A stretch of 64,000 nucleotides of DNA from Cymbidium sinense (GCA_021442155.1 CM038215.1:208934982-208998981), one strand, 5' to 3'; positions 12,054 through 26,098 are shown, numbered from the stretch's first letter. Translations and numbers: made by a program. Notes: generated by a model not told the origin, from the letters alone.

Positions 12054-12322
12054 AAAGGCCTATTTGAGATAGATGTTATTTTGTGTCTTTTTGTTTTTAT
12101 TTATATGTTCTTTTTAAAAATAGATTTGTCAAGAATATTTTTATGTTTTTCTATTTTTTATTTTTAAAAATAAATCACATTCTTTTTAAAAATATTCAAA
12201 ATAACTTTTAGATATTTTAAGTTTTTTTAAAATAAATATCACTATCAAACATATTTTATTTAAAATCTAAACATAGATAAAAAAAATTAAAACAAGAAAA
12301 AACAAATAAAAAATAAAGGCCC
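12054..12322. repeat. Possible Tourist/hAT-like miniature element
   Basis: A/T-only interior with self-complementary halves, starting with GGCCTATTTGAG and ending with AAAGGCCC. Both ends are flanked by AATAAA. The terminal match is only about 6-7 bp, so the call is weak. Confidence 0.3.
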
Positions 12323-13079
12323 ATTTTGGGGTAGGTAATTGTGAAGCTATTGAAGAAAAAACTGGGATCAAAAAGCTATTGATGTTGAAATTGTAATTCT
12401 ATTTAAAAAAATTAAGCTGGAAATCTGTTATGTTGTAATTATTTGTGCATAAAAAATTGAAATGTCCTCATGTGCATAATAGCATGAAACAAAAATGATA
12501 ACAAATAAACTTTTTAATATTCATAGAAAGTTATAAGTCTACTAATTTATAACAAGAGTTTATGCATCACATAATACTAAATAAAACCAATATTAAATTT
12601 ATAATTGCAAAAGCTATCGTGATCAAAATATTAAGCTCATTATCTAGATGGTCAAGTCATTTAAAATTTTTTCTCTAATGCTAATTTTCACACATGATCA
12701 TTATTTGAAGTGTTCTCCTCATATTCTTAAGCCTACTTGATAAAGTTGTAGTCATCTTGTGTTTGATTTCAAAGACACTGATAAAATCTTCTAGCATAGT
12801 TACATTCTTGATTTGAATACATAGCATTGCAAACCACAATCTTAATAAATAATTTAGAAGCATTGGAGATCCTTAAACTCATATTTTTTAAGACAAATCA
12901 GCATTAGCAGCCAAAATATTAACAAGGAAAGTAACATTGTAAATATTTGGGCTATGAATCAAAACAAGAATATTAGCATGCTCATGAAATAAGCAATACA
13001 ACAAATCTTACTAGTTTCAATCGACCTTCAAACATCAACATATAGAGTTTAAAATATCAACAAATGTAAGCTAGTTATA

Positions 13080-14387
13080 AGTACCAATCACTCCCACTCT
13101 AATATCTAATTAAAGCATTTGTAATTTGCTATCATAACTTTTCATCTCCTTAGCTCCTTTTCCATCCTGTGACTCAAAGTCCACTATATCTTGATTAATT
13201 TCTATCATTAATTAGCCTATTTGACACTCAAATGCTTTAGGTGACATACATAATTGATATTCATCTACAATGTTGAATTCAATGTCATGATGCAATGAGT
13301 GATGTCACATGTAATTTTGTAGAGCCATTATAGACTCTATTTCTTTTAACTTTCTTCTTGATAGAGTACATAGACATGTCTCATCCCATTTATTCTTCCA
13401 AATTCCAAATGCTCTCTTAATTACACCACACAATGATGAGTTACGCTTATTAAATAATTATTTCTTCCCTCTGACCATTTTCTTGACCCTTTCGTAATCG
13501 GAGATGTGATATTTTATGCTAACAAATTGATTTAAAAGCTCTCATTGCATTGGATAACCATCATCAACAAGCTAATATTTTTTATTTAAATTTAAAATAA
13601 TGACCTCAAATAAGTGTGTGCTAAAATTAAGAAATACTTTAGTAGGAACAAACCTGGAAGTGGCATGATGAAATTATGTTATCTATGACAAGTGAAAAAT
13701 TTTAAGATGTGACTATCATTTGCATCATCTAGCCATTATAAAAGTGAAGCACATATTTAAGTCACATACTACCATTAAGTTCTGGGTTAGTAAGCCACAA
13801 TGATTAATATATAAAATCTTATCACTTGTAGGGATACGAGTATCCATATGTATTTCATCAATCACTCTTATGCATCCCTATATCAGGTAGTTGCATATTA
13901 CTAAATGAATGTTTTTTAACATAATAAAACCAAATTAAAATTAAAATTTACCATGAAATACAACATATATAAACAATCTTGAGATTTTTCCACTAGCGTA
14001 CTTCCAAAAGTTGAATCTATCAGCTTTATAATTTTAGTGGATAAATTAGATAAAAAATTAATACCAATGGAAAAATATATGCTATTTATTCTAGATGAGT
14101 GATATTAATTCATTATGTGATAAATTATATAATGTTACGGCTGGCACTTTTCTAGTTGTTGTTTTGAAAGATTCATGAAGTCCATATTAATTTTCTAACT
14201 CTTGCAATAATTCAATAAAAGTTGATTGCAACATATGAAGCATGCTATGAAATCTCCAAAGGTGATCTATGAGTAACTTGCTAATCCATTTTTCTCTAGG
14301 AAATTTTAAGGCAATACATGGAGTCTTACAAATGTATGACTCATAGTATTCATTTATTAGGCATACAATGGTGACAATAACATTCAT
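13080..14387 (-). pseudogene. PIF/Harbinger-type transposase relic
   Basis: Read on the minus strand, the blocks of a HARBI1-like DDE transposase appear in order. An N-terminal helical part with WISKLLIDHLWRFHSM and LQELEN (14187-14387) is followed by LYNLSHNE (~14110). Then come CIRVIDEIH (first Asp, ~13860-13885), LLTQNLMVVCDLN (~13770), LVDDGYP (second Asp, ~13545), HISDYERVKK (~13490) and LFNKRNSSL...IKRAFGIWK (Glu region replaced by Lys in the GVIKR motif, ~13395-13450). ALQNYM (~13325) ends the recognisable part. Several stops and small frame changes interrupt it. These enzymes act with a Myb-like partner; none was recognised here, although an unassigned 60-codon frame lies at 12681-12863. 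Terminal repeats were not found. Confidence 0.8.
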
Positions 14388-14399
14388 AAATTATTATGT

Positions 14400-16800
14400 A
14401 TCATCATTTTCTATAACTACAAATTTCAAGAAATAAAATACTTGAAATAAAAAATACAATAACGCCCATTGTAATATAAAGCTAATATTAAAACAGCTCT
14501 CATAAAAGAAGACAAATTTTAACAAAACATCAAAACATTATTGAATACAAAATATATAGGCTAGCAATTCAACTAATAACATTTTTGAAAGAAGTTTGAG
14601 GCACAATAAATAACAACACATTTTAATATTAATTATTACACATCAAAATTTTCAAAATAATAACCTTTTGTTCAATTGTCATAAAAGTCTCTCTCTTGTT
14701 AACAACTTCAAGCAGCTTCATTGAGTACAAATAAAGAGGAATGTGTCCAAAAACTTTGGTGATCTAATCTGACAAAATGATAGCATCAGAATGGGAAGGT
14801 GGTGCTTGTGGTGTTGAGTATAAACCTTGTGTATCTCACCATTTAATTTAATGATAACAAACTTTATGTAATAAGGACTAATAATATCATTACAAGTTAA
14901 GTTACCACAAATTATTGTGATGATTGTTATTAATTTAAAATTTTATTATTGACAAATATATGCTTGAAGCTACTAATATTATTTTAAATATTTCAGAAAA
15001 TTTATCAAAATCAACTTAAGCAATCAACTTGGGAAAGTCAAATTAACTTGGACTCAAGCAGTTTGAGATTTTTCATAGGGATTGCATAACATGACAAATA
15101 AAAGGTCATAAAATATAAGATAATTGCTAAAACATTTTCATCTCATCTATGTTAATTTTTTGAATATTTTGCCGAAATTATTTTACATTCTTTTAAAATT
15201 TTCATGAAATTATCCTTTTGGGATAATTTAATTACTTGTATTAATTTTAGACTTATCCATTACATCAAATTGAGTTTAGTTTATTTATTATTTATTAATC
15301 GATTCCCATACTTTAATTAATATTTTATTCATTTATTTTAGCATGTGACATAGTATATTTAATTATTTATTCAAATTATCATTCCTCTCTCATATTATTC
15401 TATTTCTCTCTCATGTCAATAATTTCATTTAATTTTATATTCCATCATTCTAGGAAAAAATTTTATTAGTTTCTATCATGATGTATTTGATTTAATTCAT
15501 TTGATTTAATGCATTAATATTTCCCTAATTGAGAATTTTTAAAATTCAAATTACTTTAAATTTTAAATTTTGTTTTAGCCATAAATTATTTCTAAATTTT
15601 TTTTTTTTTTTCATATTTAGGCCAGCTCCATATTTATTTTAATTAATGTAATTTAACTTTATTTGAATTGATTTAATTTAAATCAAATTTAAAATCAAAT
15701 AATTTTGGATTTATTGCACTTTACCTTCCAAAATACTTATTTTTGGAAATATATGGCTGACTCCCTAAGTTTTTTTATTTAAATTTGAATTATTTTTAAA
15801 ATTCAAATTCTTTTTTATTTAATCTCTCTCTATTTATATTTGATGGATTTATTTTAATTAGAGATTGATTCATGCATGGCAAGTCTTGGTCATCCCATAA
15901 ATAAAGAAGTATTGGATTTCTTTTATTTCAATTTATTCAAACTTTTTCCTTAATTGATCCTATAATTAATTATTGTTTATTTAATTTAGATACTTGAATT
16001 TAAATTACTTTCCTCCATGTTTGAACGTCCCACACTTACTAGAATTGATTAAAGTTAAATTTAAATTTATTTATTTGAATTTTGAATTTAATTTAATCCC
16101 TTCCATATTTATTTTTTCTCTTAATTTTTGCCACATGTTTCTTCTTGCTTTGGCCGACCTTTAGCTTGATTATTTTCTATGTAATGAGTTTCTTTGGGGA
16201 CTTGAACCCCTCTTACAAAATTTCATCTTGGCCAACCCCATGCAAAATTTCTACTTGGTGACTAAAGCGTTGATCATGTCATTTATAACTACAAAATAAA
16301 AGGTTAACACTCCATATGGTTGGCAAGTACACCTTAAAAGACCAACTCTTAGTGTAGTTGGTGAGTTAGCATTCCCTTAATAATATGAAACAATTATTTA
16401 AAATAATTAATTGGTGAGTACATTCAATCATTATATTCATTCAATAAATATATTCATCGAGTATATTCATTCAATGATTATATTCATTTAATAGAAATGT
16501 ATAGCAAGTACATTCAACAAATAGATTCATTTAATAAATATATTAACTGAGTATATTCATTCAATGAGTACATACAATAAACATATTTAGTGAGTACATT
16601 TACATAACAAATACACTTTTTCTTCATTTAATGAGCGTATACAAAAAGTGAGTATATTTATGAACAAGTCAATACAAAGACAAATAGCATGAACAAATTT
16701 TCTTTCATAAATAAACATGTTTGTACAATGGAAAGTAACATGCATGCAAAAATTTAAAAATACAATTTCTCTTCTAACTTGCAGGGATAAAAATAAAAGA
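14400..16800. other. AT-rich DNA, no gene; degenerate minisatellite at its end
   Basis: Mostly short T- and A-rich words, with no open frame of note. The stretch 16150-16330 repeats words such as CAAAATTTC and CTTGGCCAACCCC and may be non-coding retrotransposon sequence. The region ends with the ATTCATT minisatellite listed separately. Confidence 0.6.
16425..16605 (+). repeat. Degenerate ATTCATTCAAT minisatellite
   Basis: About ten imperfect units of 14-18 bp built on TATATTCATTCAAT, with variants such as TACATTCAAC and TAGATTCATTTAAT. Confidence 0.75.
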
Positions 16801-16829
16801 AAAGTTATAAAGGAAAAAGGCTAGCTAAT

Positions 16830-17780
16830 GCCCCCTTCCTCACCTCAGAGTCTAACTCTGATACGGTGAGCACATTGTCAAAATTCAAGAACTTTACATC
16901 CAATTGACCATGCTTCACCAACTTGGTGATGACAAACTCAATGCCTACCTTGAACTTTTGTTATATCAAGCTCTTATACTCATCAAAATCAAGGACGTCA
17001 AATAACTCACTTTCTTTCTATTGAACTCTTTAGTACGATGAGAAAGTTCCACCTCCAACTATTTATTCATCTTAGAGAGGTGAGTTAGTATTAAAACTGC
17101 TTAATCCTTCTCCCCCTCTTATTGCTTCACCTCCCCATAAAGCTTGGTCAGCTTGGACTTAACATTTTTATGCTTGTCCCTCATTGAGTCAAGTTCTGAC
17201 TTGGCTGTTGTAAGGTCTTTTATTTTAAACATAAATTTCTTGTTGAGCTCCCAGGTCAATTGCCACACCATCACTAGTTGCATAATGAAGTCTCCCCATG
17301 GGAAGCTCTTTAAGTATTGTGTCTAGCTCATAAAAAAAAAATTTAAATGCCCCAATCTAAAAGTTTGTCATCATGCTAGCCATAATAGAAGAATAATTAC
17401 TTTTTAGATAAATGTAATGAATATATTCTATCATCTTCTGGTTATTATTGTTATTCTTCTTCAGCAGAACACTAGCAATAGCACTCGTTGGCCTCTTCTT
17501 GGACTTGGTGAGAGTAGAACTCAGCCTTGCTACACTCACATCATATGTCAACTTCCCAAGAATGGCCATGGCAGGCAAAAAATCACCTTCCTCTTCCTCC
17601 CCCTGCTTAAACTCACTAAGAAACTTGATGATTTTAGGATTAGTTTGGAAGGGAGTAGAGATATCATCTTATAACAGAAGCGAGCACAAAGATTAATGCA
17701 TGAAATAATTAAAGGTAATAAATCTCTCTTATGGTGAAGACTCACTATAGATGTGCTCATGGATTTTTCCAAACTTGAGG
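16830..17780 (-). pseudogene. Possible gypsy-type gag-like (Transposase_28-like) relic
   Basis: On the minus strand a broken frame reads like the charged C-terminal part of plant gypsy-type gag-like proteins. It includes KESELFDVLDFDEYKSLI (~16990), FVITKLVKHGQLDVKFLNFD (~16900) and a short block with VELSHRTKEFNRKK in another frame (~17030). Further upstream at about 18000-18100, YPFYHAFIIKGHKDE may belong to the same protein. Many stops separate the pieces. The family call is from general resemblance and is uncertain; it could be another retrotransposon protein. Confidence 0.4.
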
Positions 17781-17999
17781 AAAATCTTTATATTGAATGA
17801 TTGCCTGACAACAACTCTAGAACGTAGCCTTCTAGAGCACTAGGCTCAAGAACCACCACTTTGTTGGTACTGAAGGGAGTGGGTGGGTGCAGTTGACACT
17901 ACCCACCTAGTCAAGCACATGACAAAATAAAGTTTGGAACACTAGTTCCTAAGTTTGCTCATCAAGCCAACCACTCACATGCAGATTATCGAGAAATAC

Positions 18000-20480
18000 A
18001 CAGTCTCATCCTTGTGACCCTTGATGATGAAAGCATGATAAAAAGGGTAAAGCTCTAGCTCAACCCTTCTTGTCTAAGGAATAAAATGATGGTCATGATA
18101 CTCACTATAGAATTTTGTAGCACTTGGTCAAATACCACTCCATAGAAATTCAAAATCTCCACCAACTCGATGCAGAGATGAAATCAAAGGCCACACTAAA
18201 AATGATTGAAGGGGGTCATATAACTGAACCTTCTTTAGTGTTTTAAGTGGTTTATCTTGTGAGCAACTCGCACTAAGAAATTTATATTTAGTGGCAATAT
18301 CCATGAGAATGAAAGTCTCTATCTCTGAGCTAAGGATAGAGGACTTGTTCACCATGTTCACCATAAAATTGGCATATGATTTTTTTTTCAAAGCCTCCAT
18401 AACCATACTCATGAGGAAACTCACTAAAAGGAGAAAGGAATCATGAGGAAAAAGAAAATAACTCTCGTAAGAAGAGAATCACTCACTCAAAAACTAAAGA
18501 AGCAACACAATAAAGTCTCACCTAACAGTAGTCAAAGAAATTTATAGGTGAGGTAAATTTTTTAGGAATGCAGGTGCTATGTCAAGCATTTAATGATAAA
18601 ATTATTTTCAAATCTCGTATAAATCTCAAGAAGTGCATATCATGATAAAACTTTTAATGAGTTCACTCGCTATTGAATAGAATTAAATGAACTCAACAAA
18701 AAAATAAGAGGCAAGTAAAAATAAGAACATTCTCTTTGTCAAATATTTTATTATTTTAATAAAAGTTTACATGTGCTCTCATAATCCTTTTTCTTACATT
18801 ACTTTTTGAACTGCTTAACCATTAGATCTAAATGCCATTTAATGATGAATGCTCCCTTGTTTGACAATTAATCAAATATAAAATTGGTACCCATGATAAA
18901 GAGAGAAGATCCACTAGACTCTTCCGAATGATGGACTCAACTTCCATGAGAACCAACTTCTTTTGCAGCTCAACTTCCATGACCAATAGCTTCCTCTACA
19001 ACTTGGTCACTATCTACCTTATTGAGTTTGAACCTTCCTTAAGAAGATATACTCCCCCTACAAAAAAGCAAACTCAATAGGAGTAGCTGATTGAGGTTTT
19101 CCCATGACATCACCTTCTTTTGGCAAAGACTCATTCTTCTCTAACTTGACACTTTTGTGATGAGTTGGTAAAGGAAAGCCCTTCATCATCTCATAAATAT
19201 TTATTAAAGTAATGCTAGTCTCTCTGGAAATTGAAAAAGTTGGGGCAACCAAATCCTACTCTTGCCAAGGAAGATCCACTTCCAAAGAAAAACTCAGAGC
19301 CATCAAGTCATCATTCAACAAAATTTCTCAAAAATTAGTGGCATTCATGCACGATGAGAAATTGTATAATCAATTAAAAATAAAAGAATCCCTATAAGGC
19401 ACTCAATTAAGGATGTTATCCTTTCTAAAGGAAGCCACTGTTGAAACAAATGAACTTCCTCATCATTCAAATGATGCCCAAATAACTCACTGTGAGATGA
19501 ATACTCATCTCCAATCTACCTAGAGGTTCAGAGAGTTTACATGGGAATTAGCGACCAGCCAACATCTCCCTCCATATATTCACAACACAATAAGCTATAG
19601 AAAATATGCAAAATCAAGCATTGGAGCCATCTAAGTGAATTATGGAAAAGGCATAATTTGCAGTCAACTAGTGCCTTAGCGTCTAACATAGAGCCTAAAC
19701 ATTAGAACCAACAACCACACATTAGAGCTAGTAACTCAAGTGCCCAATAGATGTATCAAGATAAAGCCCAAGCTTATTTCAATCCAACCACCACTATAGT
19801 CTAGCACTATAGTTCCACCCCAATATTTAATCACCAAGCTACCACCAACCCAGAATGTAAACCATTGTAAATAGACCTAAGCACTTAGATGTCAAACAAG
19901 AATGATGGACCTACTCTAATTTTACCATGTTTTCAATGGTGTCCCTTACTATTTAGGAGAAAATTAGAAGCTCAAATTAAGAATCTTCTAAGGAAGAATT
20001 AAGCACTTCTCTATAGGGTTATAAAGAGGCTTTGGAGTAATTTTAAGTGTAGATTTGAAGTAGTCCTGGAGGCTCTTAGTAGAGATGGTAACGAAGATCA
20101 AGGAGCAAGTGAGAGCACAAATCGGGGTTTTTTTTAACTCTTTTGTCTCTATTTATTCACTCTCATGGTGGATTTATTATATGATTATATTTTGCTTATT
20201 TTCACTAGGAGATAAATTCTTATTTATAACTAGTTGTATCAAGATGTTCTAGTTGGTTTATTTCTTTATAAATCTTATTTGAGTTGCATGTTCTATATTG
20301 TTTACCACAATTCTTATTTGGTGCTTTAATGATTATTAGTTGATTGGCCACTAATTAATAATTTAAGATATTTGTTTTAAATCAAAAGATAAAAAAAATG
20401 GATTCATTATGAGCAAAGTATTATGATGGATTATAGGTTAAAGATAAATACAATGAAACTGTGTGGTCCTCATATAATTC
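18000..20480. other. Unidentified repeat-like DNA
   Basis: Short open pieces on both strands (for example minus 18128-18424 and plus 19212-19397) without a convincing domain. The minus-strand pieces may continue the gag-like relic to the left. Confidence 0.4.
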
Positions 20481-22650
20481 TTTATGCTTTAATTTTTTTT
20501 TTTTTTTTTGAATCCATCACCAAGAAGTATACAGGATGAGTTTAAGCAAATAGTGATTCTAGGTTTTTGAGAGAAAGGTGGATTCCATCATGAGCCTCAA
20601 TAAAATTTAAGATGAACTTATATTGGACAGAAAATAAACCAACAATAATATTAAGCTAAAATATAATTCCTAAGTCATTTCCATATTGATTTCTGCTAAA
20701 GACTTTTATCTGTGATAGTCAGTTTAATTTAATTTTTGTTAGATATGGGTTGAATTTTAGTTTTAACCAAACCTCTTTTATGTAATGTTCCAATTAATAA
20801 AGAAACAACTAAAATTTTAGTATTTAAAATTTTTAGTACTCTAAGAAAGGATATTCTACTTATACTTTATTGTTTGTTCGACCACATACTCTTATAGTCT
20901 ACTTGTGTAGTAGGAAAGTAAGCCTTATATAACTGACCATATAACATAAATAAAAATTTTACATGTCTTTCTTAGTCCAAAAAATTATATTTTCTACAAA
21001 TAATTTGATCGAATTGAGTCAACAGCCATGTTGATTAACATATCAAAGTCAACTAACTAAAATGATGGATCTATAAAATTTCGATTAGGTTTTCTACCTT
21101 TCAAAATTCCTTATCAACGTCAATAAAATTCTTTAAGCTCGTTCATTTCCACTAAGTATTCAATAGGGTGAGAACCATTAAAACTTTAGGCTAAAATGAA
21201 AACATGACTGTAATTTCTTTATATATAGTATTCTTTGAGGTTTTAACCTTAAAAATAATATTCTCTTAGTAGAATTAAACATAGAAAAAATATCATAGGT
21301 TTGATTAAAATATAAAATTTTTCAGGATGTTGTTACATAAGTTCTAATATGACTAATTAGTCTTACATTCTAATGCTCTTATCTCATAACATTAAATTTC
21401 TCATATAAAGCTCCTTCATATTTTATAATTATTTCTTTTATAGAATGGTGTATAAGAAAAAACTCCTATGTTTCTTCAACTTACAAAATATTTATTTAGT
21501 CAAAAAAGATGATAATTCACTTATTATGCAATGAACTATAAAAATTTTTTAAATAATGATTTTTTGTTATATTTTTTTATACTCGAAGTTTCAAAAGTTC
21601 CCTAACATTAGAAAACATTTTTGAAGATTTGGAGTTGATAAATCATCAAGTCATCATCTAAGCTATTTAGTGCAGCATAACACACTTAATTTATCTAATT
21701 TTGAAGCATAACATTATCTATCTTTACTTTAAGATAGAAAAAGGAGGAGATCATATAGAGAGAGAAAGTGAGATGAAGGGATAAAGAGTTGGGTGCCAAG
21801 ATCAAGGCAAGGTTTAATCTAAATCATACTAAATTCCCAAAATGTCACTTTTAAATCTTACAAAATCCCAAATATTATTTCTTCTTCATTAGTCTTGATA
21901 CACAAGGCCCCATAAAATCCTCTTTCCCTACACTTGCATCACTAGTTTGTCATGCCTTGTCTAAGTGAACTCCTAGTCATCAGTCCCATCATTACCTTAA
22001 CCTAACAAGCTTTTGACACAACTTCATCGCTTCTTCGAACATGACTAGCCCTACTAATTTCTTTTCTAGTGAGTTGCCATCATTTTTACCACCACCAAGG
22101 GTTCCTAGAATTCAGATGGGAGTGAAATGGAAAGTAGGTGAGAGAGAGCAAAAGTGAGAGTGAAAGCAAGTGAATGGGAGGGGTTCTCACAAGCATGGAT
22201 AGATATAAACATTTTTGTTATCTTTGTGGACAAATGAGAGTAGATGAGAGTTTAAGTGTCAAGTACATAGACATGGGGAGAGTATAGGGGATATGTGGTT
22301 TTGGATCTTTTCTTATAATGGTCATCATGGTGAAGGTACATCAAATGATCTTGAAAAGGTGAGCTATGAAAAAATGGCTAAGGCAACCAACATTATTGAG
22401 ATTCAAATATTTTTTTGAAATTGGCTAGTTATTCCAAGAGACGTATGAAGGGGTTTCATAAGAGCTCAATGTCTTTATCTACACTAAATAGAAAATATGT
22501 TAATGTGGTTGAGCTAATCAATGCAAAAGTTTCCAAAGTTTGTGCATAAAGATACATGTTAACTAACTAAAGAAAGGATTTATGTTGACCTCACTTTTGG
22601 AGTGAGGATTAGTCACTCCCATCCTTGGTCTAGGATCCATCTAAATATTT
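20480..22650. other. Unidentified AT-rich DNA containing a dispersed repeat copy
   Basis: No gene recognised. It includes a poly-T run near 20489-20510 and, at about 21150-21720, one copy of a dispersed repeat also present at 38755-39320. Confidence 0.6.
21150..21720 (+). repeat. Dispersed repeat, copy A
   Basis: Aligns in order with 38755-39320. Shared words include AGGCTAAAAT, TTCATATTTTATA, GTGTA(T/A)AA and AATTTTGAAGCATAAC (AAATTTTAAAGCATAAC in copy B). The copies are clearly diverged, so the element is old. Its class is unknown. Confidence 0.55.
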
Positions 22651-22699
22651 AATTTTCATTAGTGCTAAGACACTCCTAGTAATTAAGGGAACACTAAAC

Positions 22700-24000
22700 C
22701 CAGGTCTAGAGACTTGTAGGGTGTAACCCTAGGCTAGAGCTTACCTTATGACAAGTGGGTCTCACCCACCCTATGGCCTAAATTGACACTCATACCCATC
22801 AATTCATTTAAACCTAAACCAAATGATAGAAACCTCAATCCCAAGCCAAGCAATTGACTTGGATTGAATTTTATTTTCAATCCAAGCTCTAAGACCAATA
22901 ATTTGAATCTTAACCCAAGTTAACCCACTTCAATTCTATAACTCCATTCAAACCAATCCAAGCTAACCAAACTCAATTCAATTCTCTCAATCATTTTAAT
23001 TATTCAATGAATCATTTCAAACTATTCCAACACTTACAATCAAGACAATTAAGTCAATTAGACTTCAGTAACCCAAGTAGGCCCATTAGACCTAAAAGGT
23101 TCAACTAAGCCAAAACCCAATCGAACCCAAATCAATTGCGATCAAAGCCACCAATCAACTTCAAGTTCATCATTGAATGTATTTCAACCATCCATAGCCT
23201 CAATTGGTCTAAATTGACTTAACCAAACCACTTAATTGACTTCAAAGTGGCAAAAGGCCTACACCAAACTCAATCAAACTCCCATTGATCAAACCAAGCT
23301 ATCCAATTTTTTCATTGATGATTGTAGATCACTCTACTACTACAATCAATTGAACTCAAGCTGATGGTCTTGACCTTGACCTAATTTAAAGGCCAAATTG
23401 GGCCAAATCAAATCCTAAACTAAATTGATTGAACTCAATGCTTCTAATCAAGCACCAATTGGATGTTGGAATTGATCCAACCTTTAATTGGACCCAATTT
23501 GGTCAACCCAACTCCATTGACATATTTAGCCCAATTTGACCTAAAGGGTCAAATTGAACCAATCACTCCCTAATCCAAATCAATTCAAATAAACTCTTCC
23601 AATCAATCACTAATGATAAATTGAACAAGGACCTAACCCATTCTCAAGCCAATTTGACCAAATTGGCCAAATTAGTCAACATGACTCATTTGACCTAAAT
23701 TGAACTATATAAATTAAATCTAAATCTAATCCAAATTGAACCAAACCAATCACACTAACTTATTCCAAATGATCAATTAAACTTAACCAAACTCTTACTT
23801 TGACCCAATTTGGATAAAATGGTCAACTTAGCCTAATTGAGCTCATTTGACTTACATGAATCAAATTGAGTCAAACCCAACCAAATCAAGTCCTAACCCA
23901 ACCAAACTTAGCATGACTCATCCTTGGGTCATCATAGGCCTACCCAAGTGGGCTCAACTAATGGTGAATCCCAGTTAGGTCAAACCCATTAAACTAAGCC
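22700..24000 (+). repeat. G-depleted, CAA/TTGA-rich low-complexity tract
   Basis: About 1.3 kb in which the plus strand is nearly built from A, C and T, with recurring words CAAATTG, TCAATTGA, GACC and AACCAA. No open frame. This strand skew is common in the non-coding parts of long LTRs, but LTR ends were not found. Confidence 0.6.
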
Positions 24001-25500
24001 CTCCAAATGAGTCAAAATCTCTATTTAAAAGAATTCTCCACCTTCTCATGCTTGGCAACAATCTTTGGCCTTTCTTGGACAGAAGACCACTGACCCAACC
24101 TAACCCAAGATTGTTGGGTTCATCCTTTGGCCAAGAGAGGGTGAGCTCACCCATTGGAATCCATTAGTCCACCTAAGGAGGAGTGTGCACTCTATGACGT
24201 GCCTCTCCTCGCCCTCACTCCCTACATCACCTCTAATAGCCACCTACTCGCTTAATAATTCAAAGGCTAATATCAACTTGGTTTAATTGGGGAGGAGAGT
24301 ATACTCCTCTCCATCCATTCAAACTCACCAGACACCTTCCCCATAGCATTCCACAGAGTCTCAAACTTTCCCTCGAGCTCCTCGTGCTCCCCATCACCTA
24401 GCAAGACCAAGCTCCACCTACACCCAAGAGCTCTGTCCATCCAACCTCACCAAATCTCCATCAAAACTAATTTAACTTTCACCATACCTTCACCACACTC
24501 CAGTGAACGAAAATGAATCAATTCCTGATCAATTTGACCATTGGATGGCATCCCTAGACCAACTCTGGAAACTTTCGCTATGGCGCTTGGTTCACAAACT
24601 AATCAGTGGGGAGGCAACTCGAGATCTTCTCAACAAGGTTTCATCTGTTCAAGACAAAGCTACCTCTATCAACTGATCATTGGTCTCTAGCTCCGATAAG
24701 GTAAAAATTTGACAACTATAGATTTGGCCATTATGTGTTAGTCTTTTTCGAAACAAAAAGTGATTTTATGTGATTTCCACCATAGGATCTCCATAGATCT
24801 TTTCTCTGATCATTTTAGATTCAATTCTGCTATTGAATGAGCTCTAGTGAGCTGGACGAAGCTGCGGAAGGTATCCATTTTTAGCACTCATTGATGACCA
24901 AATTTTCCGCCAATGGAGAATGAAGTATGTGATTAATCATGCTAGAAATATTTAATTAATCCTTTTATAATCACAAGATTATTCTCGACCTCCGATCTAA
25001 GATCGAAAGGACAATATGAAACCACGTCCGTCGCCACTAAGTCAGCATCCACATTAGACGTTTTAAATAAGTAATACCATAGCGCCACATGGAAAGCATT
25101 ATCGTGTCAGCATCCACATGGCGCTGACAATTTAAAATGGCTTAATTAGGTTTAAAAATGTATTTAATAGCTAGAACTTCAAAAAATCATAACTAATTAT
25201 AAAAAAATCTAAAAAAACATAAATAAACCCATTTTGGAAAGATTAGATGGAGGAGAATCTAAAAAACTAAAATATATAATTAATATTTGATGAACAATGC
25301 TTAATTTAGATTTAAAGCCTAGGATAATTATTTTAATTAAGGCCAAATTACTTGGCTACTTAATTCCAAATTTGACATGTTGATTCCATGAGTTGTTCTC
25401 TGCCTCCCATATTTTTCTTAGAATTATTTGCCATGTGGTTTGAAAAATTTCAAATTTCCAATCCTAATTACTCTATTTAAATGGTTTAATAATTATTAAA
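24000..25500. other. CT-rich stretch after a TATA-like motif, possibly LTR promoter region
   Basis: TATTTAAAAG at about 24023 is followed by several hundred bases of C/T-rich sequence without a long open frame. This arrangement resembles an LTR promoter and leader, or a plant promoter and 5' leader. No PBS or paired LTR was seen. Confidence 0.35.
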
Positions 25501-25501
25501 T

Positions 25502-26098
25502 TCAATGAACATTAAAATTGAGTAATTAAGGTTAATTAATTAATGAAAATAGTGGGATAACATAGGAATTAATTAGGACCCCCTTTCCTAATTATTCCCA
25601 AATGTATTCTCTTAAAGGGTTTAATTAATATGCTTAATAATTAAGAGTAAATTAAGGAAAATTAATAATGAAATATGAATGAAATCAATTTAAGTAACTC
25701 AAGTGCAGCCCATTAACCCCTTTATGTGTTCAATAACATAAAGTCATTAAAGAAATCAAGATTTTTCTATTGGTATGGGAAAATCATAAGAGTATTTAAG
25801 GTCAATGAACATTAAAATTGAGTAATTAAGGCTAATTAATTAATGAAAATAGTGGGGTAACGTAGGAATTTATTAGGACCCCCCTTCCTAATTATTTCCA
25901 AATGTATTCTCTTAAAGGGTTTAATTAATATGCTTAATAATTAAGAGTAAATTAAGGAAAATTAATAATGAAATATGAATGAAATCAATTTAAGTAATGC
26001 AAGTGCAACCCATTAACCCCTTTATGTGTTCAATAACATAAAGTCATTAAAGAAATCATGATTTTTCTATTAGTATGGGAAAATCATAAGAGTATTTA
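25502..26098 (+). repeat. 300 bp tandem duplication
   Basis: 25502-25798 and 25802-26098 are about 96-97% identical by eye, with a period of 300 bp. Both start with TCAATGAACATTAAAATTG and end with AATCATAAGAGTATTTA. High identity in old-looking DNA suggests a fairly recent duplication. Confidence 0.95.

Noticed and set aside
16190..16240. tRNA T-arm-like sequence on the minus strand (GGGG-TTCAAGT-CCCC)
   Set aside because: No matching acceptor stem, D-arm or anticodon arm could be placed around it.
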